A stretch of DNA of 64,000 nucleotides from an uncultured Schlesneria sp. (GCA_903871875.1 CAIQIR010000104.1:39239-103238), one strand, 5' to 3'; shown: positions 55,545 through 64,000, numbered from the stretch's first letter. Notes: a model not told the origin generated them from the letters alone. Translations and numbers: made by a program.

Positions 55545-55883
55545 ACACAGGCCCAGCAAAGTAATGGTGCCGATAAGCAAACGGATCCGCTGACGATAGC
55601 CGGCTGGACGCTGATCGTCAGCGACGGCGGCCGCTTAGATTCCATACTTCGCCCGCACGTAGTCAAGCAACCACCAAATGATCGTAAGAAAGCCTGTTTG
55701 CCAATAAAGGCTACTGACACCTTCGCTGCCTCACCTTTGTGTTCCTCTCAATGACCGTCGATTGAATTCACTCGATCTCTGCCGGATACTTCGTAGAAGT
55801 TGTGAAGTCCTGTTGCGGTTCGTCATTTAGGCCTTTCGACTTTGGATTCGAATACCTCCTTGTCTTATTATATTTGATGAGTA
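55545..55883. other. Divergent region with a membrane-segment remnant
   Basis: Between the two divergent membrane-protein genes, a minus-strand frame at 55635-55724 ends LTIIWWLLDYVRAKYGI before a stop. It looks like a genuine membrane-protein tail but has no start codon and is cut by an upstream TGA. No other feature was seen. Confidence 0.35.
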
Positions 55884-56687
55884 ATGAACGAAAACTTATG
55901 CCCAAACTGCGGTGGAGGAATCGATTCCGAAGCGATCAATCTTTCCGAAGGAGTCGCTCTGTGCCCCGCCTGCGGGAAACTGTCTCGATTGTCTGATGTG
56001 GCCAATGGGAAGAGGCCCACCGCAGAACTCCTCAGTCACCTGCCTGAGGGATGCTCCGTGACGGATTTGGGCGAGACAATCGTCGTTCGAGCCACGTTGC
56101 GTTCGGTCGGCGGCTTTGTGGTAACGCTGCTCATGTCGCTGTTCTGGAACGGAATCGTCTCGATCTTTGTGCTCTGGGCAGCCATGCAATTATTCCAGCA
56201 TCTGGTGGGACCATTGCCTGCCTGGCTTCCTACGCCGTTTGCCAACGAACAAAAACAATTTGGGACGGCTGTGTTCGTTTGTTTGTTCTTGATTCCGTTC
56301 TTGACGATCGGGGCGGGGATGGTCGGCGCCGTATTCATGAATGCTCTCGGTAAGGTCGAGGTGCACATCGGTGACGATCAGGCACACGTCAGCACGGGAG
56401 TTGGCATTTTCGTCTGGCGCCGCCGATTTGACCCGAATCAGGTTCGCCGCGTGAGTGCCGGTCTCGCATCGTGGCAACTCGATTCTCAAGCGGTTCCACT
56501 GATTGTCATTGACGCGGATCTAATGGTCAAATTTGGCACCCTTCTGGCGTACGAGCGACGTGAGTGGCTGCAAGCGATGTTGCAAGAATTGCTCACCACG
56601 AGAGCCCCCTTGCAACGGAAGAAATTATTGACCCACATCATGACGAGCATTTCGAAGGCCGATTCGAACTTTCAGGAACGGGGATAA
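55884..56687 (+). CDS. Zinc-ribbon, two-span membrane protein
   Basis: This 267-residue protein begins with CPNCGGG and CPACGKL, a four-Cys zinc ribbon (residues ~6-33). A soluble stretch follows, then two membrane helices at about 78-105 and 129-157 (FVVTLLMSLFWNGIVSIF; AVFVCLFLIPFLTIGAGM). A C-terminal β-rich domain comes last (KVEVHIGDDQAHVSTGVG). The ribbon should lie in the cytoplasm. Its overall plan resembles that of the divergent gene at 54903-55544, so they may be distant paralogues. No known family name can be given. Confidence 0.72.
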   Translation: MNENLCPNCGGGIDSEAINLSEGVALCPACGKLSRLSDVANGKRPTAELLSHLPEGCSVTDLGETIVVRATLRSVGGFVVTLLMSLFWNGIVSIFVLWAAMQLFQHLVGPLPAWLPTPFANEQKQFGTAVFVCLFLIPFLTIGAGMVGAVFMNALGKVEVHIGDDQAHVSTGVGIFVWRRRFDPNQVRRVSAGLASWQLDSQAVPLIVIDADLMVKFGTLLAYERREWLQAMLQELLTTRAPLQRKKLLTHIMTSISKADSNFQERG

Positions 56688-56878
56688 GCTCCGAATGACT
56701 GCACGGCCGATCGCAAAAGATCGAAGACGCTCTCCCAAACGAATTCACGTTTCAACTTTGGGACTCATCCCGAGTCTGCTAAGTAACCCATTCGTCTGCA
56801 CGCCCGCCATTGCCGCCGTCTTTCTGGCCCGATGTCTATCTCGCCCAAGAAAGAACACGAATTGAAAGGAACCGCCGC

Positions 56879-57157
56879 ATGAAGACGGCTCGATACGCAC
56901 CGGGACATTGGGTTGTTGTGAGCGACGAAAAGGATTGTGTTTCCACTGCTGGCCCAAAGGCGTTAATGGAACTCCAAGACGATGAGTACATTGATTGCAA
57001 TACGGAAGCCAACGCCCGACTGATTGCCGCTGCACCTGAGCTGCTGGAGTCGCTCGAAATGTTCGTGCGATGGGAAGAGACCGGTACACCGGATTCTGAT
57101 TTCTGCTTTTCCCAGGCCCGGGCTGTGATCGCAAAGGCGAAAGGCGGCGGCGTATGA
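56879..57157 (+). CDS. Small phage-like protein
   Basis: The ATG at 56879 has AAAGGA nearby. The 92-residue product contains DCNTEANARLIAAAPELLES, a pattern common in small uncharacterised phage and prophage proteins, followed by LEMFVRWEETG and a Lys/Gly-rich end. It has no signal peptide or membrane span. It is isolated, with no other phage gene nearby, so it may be a leftover of a mobile element or a domesticated gene. The function is unknown. Confidence 0.6.
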   Translation: MKTARYAPGHWVVVSDEKDCVSTAGPKALMELQDDEYIDCNTEANARLIAAAPELLESLEMFVRWEETGTPDSDFCFSQARAVIAKAKGGGV

Positions 57158-57413
57158 ACCTTATTTAACACACTTCTCTGCCCCACTTGCCTCTGATGCC
57201 AACGAGTCAATTGGGGTCTTCTGATTCGCCTGAATCGCCCTGGCCACTGACTTGCGATGGTTGACACGGCCCGCCCCCCGCCCGACAATGGATAAACAGA
57301 TCCAGTTATCTGCATTTGAATGACGAGGTAGTGTTCGAGCAGGTCGAGGGATGGCTTCGCGAATGTCTTCGTGCTGTCCCGTTATGGCGTCCAGTTTAAC
57401 GGAGGGTCACGAC

Positions 57414-58007
57414 ATGTCGGGTATTATTCTTTTGAGCTTGCCTTTGTCTTTATTGATTTTTGCCTTGCTAGCGTTGTTCGCGGTACTTGAGGTGACCTGG
57501 CGGACGCCATCTTTTGCTGGCAAAGCGGGGCTCCGAAGTTCCCCACCGCCCGCGGCGGCACTGCTGGCCATCGACATGCTGCGGACGACCTCGTACCTCA
57601 CGGGTGAGATCTTCAGTGGCGAAACTCGCTTGAAATGTCCGGAAACACCATATATTCCCCAAGTCACTGAACTCGAGACGCAGGCGATCGCAGACGAGAT
57701 TTCGCGAAACGGTGTCAGTGAAGTGCGCCGCGTCTTGCAGCGATCACGCACGCATGATGGGATCTGTCCGATGCGTCTGACGAATGGACTGTGCGCCTGT
57801 GCCGTCGTACGTCCGCTGGATTGTCTTGGTCGTTGTTTTGCCGGCGCCGACTCTCCGGAATGGGCAAATGGACTTGGCCATTCGGTTTCGACGGTGTTTC
57901 GGCAGCACCTGGAACGTCATCATGCCAATGCCACAATTCGCCGATTGGACGACGCGTTGCTGGAAGTACTTGACGAGACGCCCGGCATCAACGCGACAGT
58001 CGGCTGA
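57414..58007 (+). CDS. Cys-rich membrane-anchored protein upstream of the bc-type complex
   Basis: The ATG at 57414 follows GGAGG at 8-nt spacing. The 197-residue product has an N-terminal membrane helix (LLSLPLSLLIFALLALFAVL). The C-terminal half has five clustered cysteines: ICPMRLTNGLCACAVVRPLD, then CLGRC. A YkgJ-like or other metal-binding domain is possible. It is 143 bp upstream of the Rieske gene on the same strand. It may assist assembly or donate electrons, but the Cys pattern is not a familiar haem or ferredoxin motif. Confidence 0.65.
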   Translation: MSGIILLSLPLSLLIFALLALFAVLEVTWRTPSFAGKAGLRSSPPPAAALLAIDMLRTTSYLTGEIFSGETRLKCPETPYIPQVTELETQAIADEISRNGVSEVRRVLQRSRTHDGICPMRLTNGLCACAVVRPLDCLGRCFAGADSPEWANGLGHSVSTVFRQHLERHHANATIRRLDDALLEVLDETPGINATVG

Positions 58008-58150
58008 ATTCCAGACCCACGCCTCCGATTGTTGACCGCAACCGGGTCTTCCGTCGTGTCAGAATCGATTGACACAACCGCACGCGCCATCCTTCCCCGC
58101 CTGACCCTCCGCAATTTCCCGCCACCGACCTCCCACCTTGAAGGATCCTC

Positions 58151-58717
58151 ATGAATCGTCGTGAACTTTTGCAATGGTTAAGTCGTGGAATGGCGACAAC
58201 CGTTGCTGCGATCATTGGCTTGCCGGGAATCCGCTACTTGTCCGGCAGTGTTCCCTCGTCGGCTGAACCGGTTTCGGACTATCAGCGACTGAAACGGTTA
58301 GAGGATCTGCCCATCGGTCGTCCTGTCATGATTCCTGTTCTCGGCTGCAAGCGAGATGCCTGGGCGCAGAGCGATCAACAGGTTGTGGGACGAGTCTGGT
58401 TGGTTCGTCGTCCCGCCACAGCAAACGCCGGCGAGTCTGAAGTTCAGGCGTTCAACAGCGTCTGTCCGCATATGGGATGTCAGATTCAGGCGCAGGCATC
58501 GAATCAGGGATTTGTCTGCCCATGCCACCGGGCCGCTTTTGGCCTGAACGGACAACGTCAAAACGACCCCGTGTCTCAGGAAATCAGTCACGCGCCCCGT
58601 GACATGGATTCTCTGGCGTGCCGGGTTGTGCAAGATCCTGCGAACGGGAACGCCTGGGTGGAAGTCCAGCTCCAGGCATTTGAACTGGGATCAAAACAAC
58701 GCATCGTCCGAAGTTAA
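58151..58717 (+). CDS. Rieske iron-sulfur protein
   Basis: The 188-residue product starts with basic residues (MNRRELLQWLSRG) and a hydrophobic anchor or Tat-type leader (MATTVAAIIGLPG). The 2Fe-2S ligands are Cys105-x-His107 and Cys123-x2-His126. Cys110 and Cys125 form the disulfide pair seen in bc1/b6f-type Rieske proteins (CPHMGC; CPCHRAAF). It carries electrons from quinol to cytochrome c at the outer face of the membrane. It lies 18 bp before the cytochrome b gene and AAGGA precedes the start. Confidence 0.9.
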   Translation: MNRRELLQWLSRGMATTVAAIIGLPGIRYLSGSVPSSAEPVSDYQRLKRLEDLPIGRPVMIPVLGCKRDAWAQSDQQVVGRVWLVRRPATANAGESEVQAFNSVCPHMGCQIQAQASNQGFVCPCHRAAFGLNGQRQNDPVSQEISHAPRDMDSLACRVVQDPANGNAWVEVQLQAFELGSKQRIVRS

Positions 58718-58735
58718 CCCGCAGAGAACGTTGCC

Positions 58736-60622
58736 ATGTGCGCACTTCTGAACTGGCTCGATCAACGGCTCGATTACCGTCGACACATCGCCCTGCTGCG
58801 CCGACGAGTACTGCCGAACGGTCCCAGTTGGTGGAGCACCAGTGCGAGTTGTCTGATGTGGTTATTGCTGATCGAGTGCATCACGGGCCTCTTGCTGATG
58901 TCCACTTACAGCCCATCAATGGCCAGCGCCTGGGCCAGCGTGAATTTCACCGATCAATCGGCGGCCGGCCGATTCTTGCGCGGCGTCCATCATTACTCAT
59001 CGCACGCACTGATCATTCTGTTTGGCCTTCACCTGGTGCGGGTTGTCATCACCGGCGCCTATCGAGCCCCGCGAGAGCTGGTCTGGATCACGGGACTGTT
59101 GCTGTTTCCCTTGATTCTGGTCTGGACCGTCACCGGTAATCCGCTCGCATCCAGTCAAAAAGGTATCGCCCAGATTCAAGTCGAAGGTAACATCCTGGCT
59201 GCGACTCCGTTCGTCGGCCCCTGGTTTCAACGCATCCTTTTCGGCGGCAGAGATATTGGCAACCTGACGCTGACACGGCTCCATTTTCTGCACGTCGGAC
59301 TATTGCCATTGCTGGTTGGCGGCCTGTTTCTGCTCCATTTGCATCAGGTGATCAAGCATAGTTCCTATCGGCCGGGCGTCGCCGCGGATCAGGCGCCGTT
59401 GAAACCACTGCTGCATTACTGGCCGTATCAGTCAGTTCGTAATATGACCATGCTGGTTCTTCTTGTCGGGACAATTTCCGGGATCTCCTGGCAATGGGGG
59501 GCGCCTCTTTCCGCGCCGGCAGACCCTGAATTGCCGTTTTCTCCGCGACCGGAATGGTATTTCCGGTGGTTGTTCGAACTTCGCAGGCATTTTACCGGGG
59601 ATACCGAATTCGTTGCCACGATGGTCGTGCCCGCCGCTTTTCTGGCCGCGTTCATGCTGCTTCCCTTTCTGGATCGACTTCTTTCCACCCGCTTTGACCG
59701 CCTGTGCCGACTGCTCGTCGTGGTGGCCTGTGCCGCCGGATGGGGCTGGCTGACATATCTGTCGTTTGACCGTGATTGGAATGACCCGGAGTACATCGCC
59801 AGCATGGTCGAATTTGAGCGATTGTCTGAGCGTGCCCGCGAATTGGCGCGGTCGGAAGCCATGCCTGTGGCCGGGGCTGTCGAACTGCTTCGTCACGACC
59901 CGCAGACTCAGGGGCCAAGATTGTTCGCCCGACATTGCAGCAGCTGCCACACGATGACCGACGCGGACGACAATGGAATGACAGTGGCCGAATCATCGGC
60001 TCCCAATTTGCGCGGCATCGGGACTGCCACGTGGATCGTGGGCTTTTTCGACCTCGATCAGATCTCAGGAAAAAATTACTTCGGCAATACGGCGTTCCAC
60101 GATGGCGAAATGAAACAACACATCCAAACGCTGTTTGCCGAAAACGATCGATCCGCATTGCAGGAACAATTCAGGACCGTCGCTGTCGCGCTCGCTGCGG
60201 AAGCGGGTCATGAAGTGTATGAATCGGCAGAGGCCCAACGGGGACGCAGCTTGATCGTCGGCAAACTGCGGTGCACCGATTGCCATCAGTTCCACAATCA
60301 AGGTTCACTGGGCTCAGCGCCGGATCTGACCGGATATGCTTCGACAGAATGGTTAACGGGCCTGATTTCGAACCCGAGCAGCCGCCGATTCTACGGCGAC
60401 CGAAATGACCGCATGCCTGCCTTTGCCGCGGATTCGGCTCATCCGGAATTCAACCTGCTCAGCACGCTCGAACTGGACTTGCTGGTGAAGTGGCTGACGG
60501 GTCTGCCTGGCGATTCAAACTTGGCGCACAGTCAAAAGGCAAACAATCCCGCACAGCCGCCTGCCAGCCATCCGCAGCCGCATGAGGTCGCGGTGAAAAC
60601 CGAACTCCAAGCAACACCATAA
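58736..60622 (+). CDS. Cytochrome b fused to two c-type haem domains
   Basis: This 628-residue protein has a full-length cytochrome b of about eight helices. The haem-ligand histidines are probably His85/His99 and His186/His201, with b6-like spacing, and PEWY (272-275) marks the quinol-oxidation site. The C-terminal extension holds CSSCH at 401-405 and CTDCH at 513-517, so two c-haems are attached. The usual bc1 plan has separate cytochrome b and c subunits. It forms a two-gene core with the Rieske gene. The complex should oxidise quinol and reduce a periplasmic acceptor. Confidence 0.9.
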   Translation: MCALLNWLDQRLDYRRHIALLRRRVLPNGPSWWSTSASCLMWLLLIECITGLLLMSTYSPSMASAWASVNFTDQSAAGRFLRGVHHYSSHALIILFGLHLVRVVITGAYRAPRELVWITGLLLFPLILVWTVTGNPLASSQKGIAQIQVEGNILAATPFVGPWFQRILFGGRDIGNLTLTRLHFLHVGLLPLLVGGLFLLHLHQVIKHSSYRPGVAADQAPLKPLLHYWPYQSVRNMTMLVLLVGTISGISWQWGAPLSAPADPELPFSPRPEWYFRWLFELRRHFTGDTEFVATMVVPAAFLAAFMLLPFLDRLLSTRFDRLCRLLVVVACAAGWGWLTYLSFDRDWNDPEYIASMVEFERLSERARELARSEAMPVAGAVELLRHDPQTQGPRLFARHCSSCHTMTDADDNGMTVAESSAPNLRGIGTATWIVGFFDLDQISGKNYFGNTAFHDGEMKQHIQTLFAENDRSALQEQFRTVAVALAAEAGHEVYESAEAQRGRSLIVGKLRCTDCHQFHNQGSLGSAPDLTGYASTEWLTGLISNPSSRRFYGDRNDRMPAFAADSAHPEFNLLSTLELDLLVKWLTGLPGDSNLAHSQKANNPAQPPASHPQPHEVAVKTELQATP

Positions 60623-60699
60623 CCCCCTGACGTTCCGACGGTCGATGATCGTTGCGGGAATCCGTCCGCAATTCTTCCACATCCCATATGTTCGCGGAC

Positions 60700-61131
60700 T
60701 TATACCAGGGGAAAGCGGCAAAGCGGCTTGCGTGTTGCCGGGACGTCGATTAAGTCCGCAATGGTCGTATCCCCGAAGCTCTCTTCGACCAACTTTGCCG
60801 TGTCGTCCAGCTTTCGATGCAACGGACAAAGGTTCTTACCGTGGTGCGCCAACTTCAAGGGACATTCGGGAAATCGTTGAACCGGATTGACGGCATTAAT
60901 GACCTCTAGAACGGTCAGTTTATTTGCGGGAAGCCGCAATACGAAACCGCCATTCGGACCGCGCTGCGCGACCACGATGCCGCCGCGACTGAGTGACTGC
61001 ATGACTTTGGCCAGGTACCCGACGGGAACTTCTGTTCCTTCGGCAATCTGCACATTCGTACGCGGAAGTGCTGCATCTTCTGCCAGAAACACTGCAGCTC
61101 GCAAGGCATACTCCGCCGTTTGTGAAATCAT
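60700..61131 (-). CDS. Rrf2-family transcriptional regulator
   Basis: From the ATG at 61131 (GAGAGAGAA upstream) the product has 143 residues. The winged helix reads ISQTAEYALRAAVFLAED and QRGPNGGFVLRLP, with the recognition helix VPVGYLAKVMQSLSRGG. The C-terminal region has CPLKLAHHGKNLCPLHRKLD, only two Cys instead of the three that hold Fe-S in IscR/NsrR. It converges on the bc-complex gene. Rrf2 proteins sense Fe-S or redox state or nitric oxide; this one may regulate the respiratory genes, which is inference. A TCTTAT/ATAAGA inverted repeat lies at 61181-61206 upstream. Confidence 0.85.
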   Translation of the reverse strand: MISQTAEYALRAAVFLAEDAALPRTNVQIAEGTEVPVGYLAKVMQSLSRGGIVVAQRGPNGGFVLRLPANKLTVLEVINAVNPVQRFPECPLKLAHHGKNLCPLHRKLDDTAKLVEESFGDTTIADLIDVPATRKPLCRFPLV

Positions 61132-61715
61132 TTCTCTCTCACTCCACGTCATCCACAGACCCACGAACATCCACGTCCGATCTTATTTCGTAGGTCCCGT
61201 ATAAGAAAGGGGCCGTGACATTCGGCCAGTTCAAGCCAATCGCCAAATCGAAGCGGCCCTTTGAGTATCGATGAAAGTCTGTTCCCTCAGCAACCGTCAT
61301 GGTTGCTCTATGTCGGTGGGAAGCCGTGATCATCAACCCCCATTTGACGAAACACAACCCGCGGGGCATCAAGTTTTCAGCTATTAATCAAGGTTCAAAC
61401 CGGTTCAACGGACAGCCCAAGGGAACAGGTCCAAGATTGACGATTAGATTGAAGGAACTCGGCAAACTCACGAGTTGTTGTGATTGGTTCAAGCTTCATT
61501 TGACACATTTTTTCTGATTCCTCGCGATGTATTTCGCCTTCGGTCCGTTTGGCCGACGGAGATGACAGCAATATTCACGCAACCGCCCCTCGCTTTGGCG
61601 GCATCGTCGTGATTCGTTAATGACGTATGTGCCTTCTGCCGATTCCCATCACTTGGACCGCGCGATCGGTGGCAATCATTGTCGCACTCGTTCCCAGAGT
61701 TGTATCCTGGACGGC
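61132..61715. other. Divergent intergenic region
   Basis: This 584-bp gap lies between the Rrf2 regulator and a serine hydrolase. It contains TCTTAT (61181-61186) and ATAAGA (61201-61206), a possible operator about 50-75 bp from the regulator start. An AACTCG/CGAGTT repeat lies near 61460. No RNA gene or ORF was supported. Confidence 0.4.
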
Positions 61716-63050
61716 ATGAATGCTCCGCAGCCGCCATCGCCGCTCAAACTCGACTTACCCGCTTTGACGCGTCGCGAGTGGATTTCGACAATGGCCTTGG
61801 CGGCCGTCCACTCGACTGGTCAAGCGATCGCATTCGGCCAGGAGACCGGTCGTGCCGAACCGGGACTTGGTGCGTATGACGAATTGATGCAACGTGTCAT
61901 GCGCGAACACAAGCCGCCGGGCGCCGCACTAGCCGTGACTTACCACGGGCGACTCGTCTACGCCCGCGGCTTCGGGCATGCCGATCTGGAGAAGCGAGAA
62001 CCCGTCGAGCCGGGTTCCCTGTTTCGGATCGCAAGCCTGAGCAAACCCTTCACCGCCGCGGCCGTGCTGCACCTGGTTGAAAAAGGCAAACTCAAACTCG
62101 ACGATCGAGTGTTTCCAATCCTGAAGCTGCACGCACACTTAGAGCACGGCGGCAAAATCGACGCGCGGCTGCATGACATCCGGGTGCATCATTGTCTGCA
62201 GCACACGGCCGGTTGGGACCGTGACAAATCTTGGGATCCGATGAGTGCCGGAGGCGCGGAAGAGGTGTCTCACGCCCTCAAGGTCCTCTTACCGATTCAC
62301 CCTCGGCAGATCATCGAGGTGGCGATGGGCAAGCCCCTGGATTTCAACCCGGGCACGCGTTACGTGTATTCGAATTTTGGTTATTGCGTGCTCGGCCGGG
62401 TCATTGAAGCCATATCGGGAAAGCCTTATCACGAGTATGTGTCGCAGCAGATTCTCACGCCGTTGGGAATTCGCCACATGCGACTTGGAAAAAACCTGCT
62501 GCGCGACCGCGCAGCCGGGGAAGTGAAATACTACGACGCCAAGAAACGCACCGGCCGAGCCATCTCCGGGCCGAGAATTGGCGAGCCCGCACCGCTGCCC
62601 TATGGTGTCGAGTGCATCGAGACAATGGATGCGAACGGAGGCTGGATCGCGTCGGCGGTTGACCTGGTCCGCTTCGCCGCCGCCTTCGACGATCCCGCGC
62701 AATGTCCCATCCTCCAAGAATCCAGCATTCGGACCATGCTCGCGCCACCGCCGGGACACGTCGGTCATCGGCCTGACGGCAAACCGAAGGAAGTCTATTA
62801 CGCGTGCGGCTGGGACGTTCGGCCATCCGGGCGACATCCGGGAAAGTTTACGAAATTCCACGGCGGTGGACTGGCCGGAAGCAATACCCTTCTGGTTTGC
62901 CGTGACGACGGGATCAATTGGGCCGTTCTGTTCAACAGCGACGAAGGGAAGGACGGCAAGGCGTTCACCGAACCGCTCGACGGGCTCCTGCACCAGACGG
63001 CGGACAAGATCAAGAATTGGCCCGAAGTCGATCTGTTTCACAAATTCTGA
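61716..63050 (+). CDS. Class C β-lactamase-like serine hydrolase
   Basis: ATG 61716 is preferred; the open frame upstream (to 61620) lacks protein character. The 444-residue protein has a twin-arginine-like start (LTRREWISTMALAAVHSTG), then the SxxK motif SLSKP (Ser107, Lys110), the YxN motif YSN, and a HGGG-type third motif (KFHGGGLAG). This is the penicillin-binding-protein-like/β-lactamase class C fold, which includes esterases, DD-peptidases and true β-lactamases. Planctomycete members are mostly uncharacterised. It is probably periplasmic. It has no operon partner on the plus strand. Confidence 0.87.
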   Translation: MNAPQPPSPLKLDLPALTRREWISTMALAAVHSTGQAIAFGQETGRAEPGLGAYDELMQRVMREHKPPGAALAVTYHGRLVYARGFGHADLEKREPVEPGSLFRIASLSKPFTAAAVLHLVEKGKLKLDDRVFPILKLHAHLEHGGKIDARLHDIRVHHCLQHTAGWDRDKSWDPMSAGGAEEVSHALKVLLPIHPRQIIEVAMGKPLDFNPGTRYVYSNFGYCVLGRVIEAISGKPYHEYVSQQILTPLGIRHMRLGKNLLRDRAAGEVKYYDAKKRTGRAISGPRIGEPAPLPYGVECIETMDANGGWIASAVDLVRFAAAFDDPAQCPILQESSIRTMLAPPPGHVGHRPDGKPKEVYYACGWDVRPSGRHPGKFTKFHGGGLAGSNTLLVCRDDGINWAVLFNSDEGKDGKAFTEPLDGLLHQTADKIKNWPEVDLFHKF

Positions 63051-63172
63051 AGACGTCTACTCCTTTGAGAATGATTCCAGTCCACACATGGGCCACCTGC
63101 CGCTCTGCCTACGCCCCCTCATCTCTCAGTACTGGCCCTGTCATCTCAGCCAAAGCGGCTTGGTCCGATTCG

Positions 63173-63835
63173 TCATTTCTTTTGTCGCTTGAACACGACG
63201 AGCGATAAACCTGTGCCCGGCCTTGAGTAGAACTCCGTCGGGCGAGTGTCGCGGTCGTTAGCCGCACAGACTTTGAGCGTGTCTCCGTCAAGTTGGTAAA
63301 TTCCACCGATACTTTTCTTTTCACCGTCTTGAAGATTGACCAACTTGTAATCGATTTCCTTGGGCATCTTTGCGGGATCAATTTTTGAAGAACCGGCCAT
63401 CACTTCGTTGCCTTCGATCCTGGCAGTCCAACTTCCGTCGGCGTTGTAGACAAGGCTCAGCTTTCCCGCGATTTCGTCGTTGAGATTTTCTCCGTCATAT
63501 TCGACTGAAACGGCGTTCCAGCTTCCTTCAAACTTTTCACGTTCGCTCTTCAGTGCGGCACCTAAAACACCGTCTGCCCCGTTTTCCGAGGGAAGATCGA
63601 TGGTCTGGAAAATCCCGACCATCATCTCTTCCCAAGTCTGTTCGCCAAAATGGACTGTTTTGGACGGATCCGGATTCGCGAGATTGCCGGATGAGTTGTC
63701 AAAGGTGGCATAAGCATGAAGGCGCGATCCTTTGCGCAACACTCGCGGTTCCGCCAGGTCATAGCGAAGCTGCCAATTGAAGTCATACCGCGGCACGTCT
63801 AATAGCGTCTCGCGGCGGCCGTCCGCATATTCCAA
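63173..63835 (-). CDS. Truncated protein: monooxygenase-like C-terminal piece and TIGR03067 domain
   Basis: The only start in frame is TTG 63835 and the frame stays open to 63911, so the 5' end is missing. The first ~80 residues read DVPRYDFNWQLRYDLAEPRV, NSSGNLANPDPS and QTWEEMMVG. They resemble the C-terminal part of copper type II monooxygenase-like or cytochrome-linked planctomycete proteins. Residues ~100-220 are a TIGR03067 domain (FEGSWNAVSVEYDGENL, then SIGGIYQLDGDTLKVC). The homology to the first part continues past the TTG (VRGKSFRVD) up to about 63865, where an IstB end begins on the other strand. It is probably not functional as it stands. Confidence 0.6.
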   Translation of the reverse strand: MEYADGRRETLLDVPRYDFNWQLRYDLAEPRVLRKGSRLHAYATFDNSSGNLANPDPSKTVHFGEQTWEEMMVGIFQTIDLPSENGADGVLGAALKSEREKFEGSWNAVSVEYDGENLNDEIAGKLSLVYNADGSWTARIEGNEVMAGSSKIDPAKMPKEIDYKLVNLQDGEKKSIGGIYQLDGDTLKVCAANDRDTRPTEFYSRPGTGLSLVVFKRQKK

Positions 63836-63866
63836 GTCGACACGAAACGACTTGCCACGGACACTC

Positions 63867-63995
63867 GCGGGCGACGAACGGATGACAGGTGCTCTGCTCG
63901 ATCGCTTGACTCATCGGGTCGAAATCCTCGCCATCGAAGGCGACAGTTATCGACTCAGACAAAGCCGTGATTCCAAAGACAAGCCGAAAAAATAA
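63867..63995 (+). pseudogene. IS21-type IstB ATPase, C-terminal remnant
   Basis: The plus frame ends GDERMTGALLDRLTHRVEIL, then EGDSYRLRQSRDSKDKPKK, closely matching the end of IstB helper ATPases of IS21-family elements. Only about 42 residues are left. The sequence to its left belongs to a gene in the opposite direction, so the 5' part of istB is gone. The element's terminal repeat would lie just beyond the window edge. Confidence 0.65.
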
Positions 63996-64000
63996 CCGGA

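Overview
The window looks like a chromosomal segment of a planctomycete (phylum Planctomycetota). The evidence is its family content: two DUF1501 proteins, a DUF1549/DUF1553 protein, a DUF1080-ThuA fusion, a PVC-type haem-binding dehydrogenase, a giant exported protein with an N-terminal LEPRTLLSA motif, a TIGR03067 domain, PQQ-type propellers and S1 with a long acidic leader. Base composition looks moderately GC-rich by eye. A genus such as Schlesneria would be a guess.

Layout. 1-8.1 kb: C-terminal part of a membrane protein, a cupin, an initiator tRNA-Met with terminator, a DUF1501 protein, a compact ExbB/ExbD-like operon of three genes, an AI-2E/PerM-type exporter and inositol-3-phosphate synthase. 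8.5-15.7 kb: an ExbB/TolQ protein, then a same-strand run of DUF1080-ThuA, PVC haem dehydrogenase and an RbsC-like sugar permease, probably for modified-sugar breakdown and uptake. 15.7-23.4 kb: PQQ-propeller lipoprotein, ribosomal protein S1, TPR protein, adenylate-kinase-like protein, and a translationally coupled GT2/HpnK-type deacetylase pair. 23.5-33.7 kb, mostly minus strand: a 1173-residue membrane protein of unknown family, a glutamate-mutase MutL-type ATPase, a small planctomycete-type protein, and a lysophospholipid flippase/acyltransferase/acyl-ACP ligase fusion.

33.7-42.6 kb is the accessory part. It holds a gene-poor stretch with a phased TTGATCAA array, a 1634-residue LEPR-XLL repeat protein, and a cluster of orphan immunity-type genes: a barstar homologue, a double-CXXC (SitI6/Imm11-like) protein and a decayed DUF4304 gene. 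No cognate toxin is visible. 42.6-50.6 kb: a MerR-type regulator with a degenerate B12-fold domain, then a large exported protein, a DUF1549/DUF1553 protein interrupted by a very long coiled coil, and a DUF1501 protein, all in one direction. 50.7-57.2 kb: MutY with a Glu at the catalytic Asp position, a divergent pair of tiny related proteins, a propeller protein, two two-span membrane proteins and a phage-like small protein.

57.4-61.1 kb is a respiratory cluster: a Cys-rich membrane protein, a Rieske protein, and a cytochrome b carrying two fused c-type haem domains, with a convergent Rrf2 regulator. The window closes with a class C beta-lactamase-like hydrolase and a rearrangement junction that joins a truncated monooxygenase-like/TIGR03067 gene to the last residues of an IS21-type IstB.

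Most of the window is ordinary planctomycete housekeeping and secreted-protein biology. The best leads are the immunity-gene island, the phased palindrome array, the tiny divergent paralogues, the bc-complex fusion and the IS21 junction. No complete undescribed defence or mobile system is demonstrable from this sequence alone.
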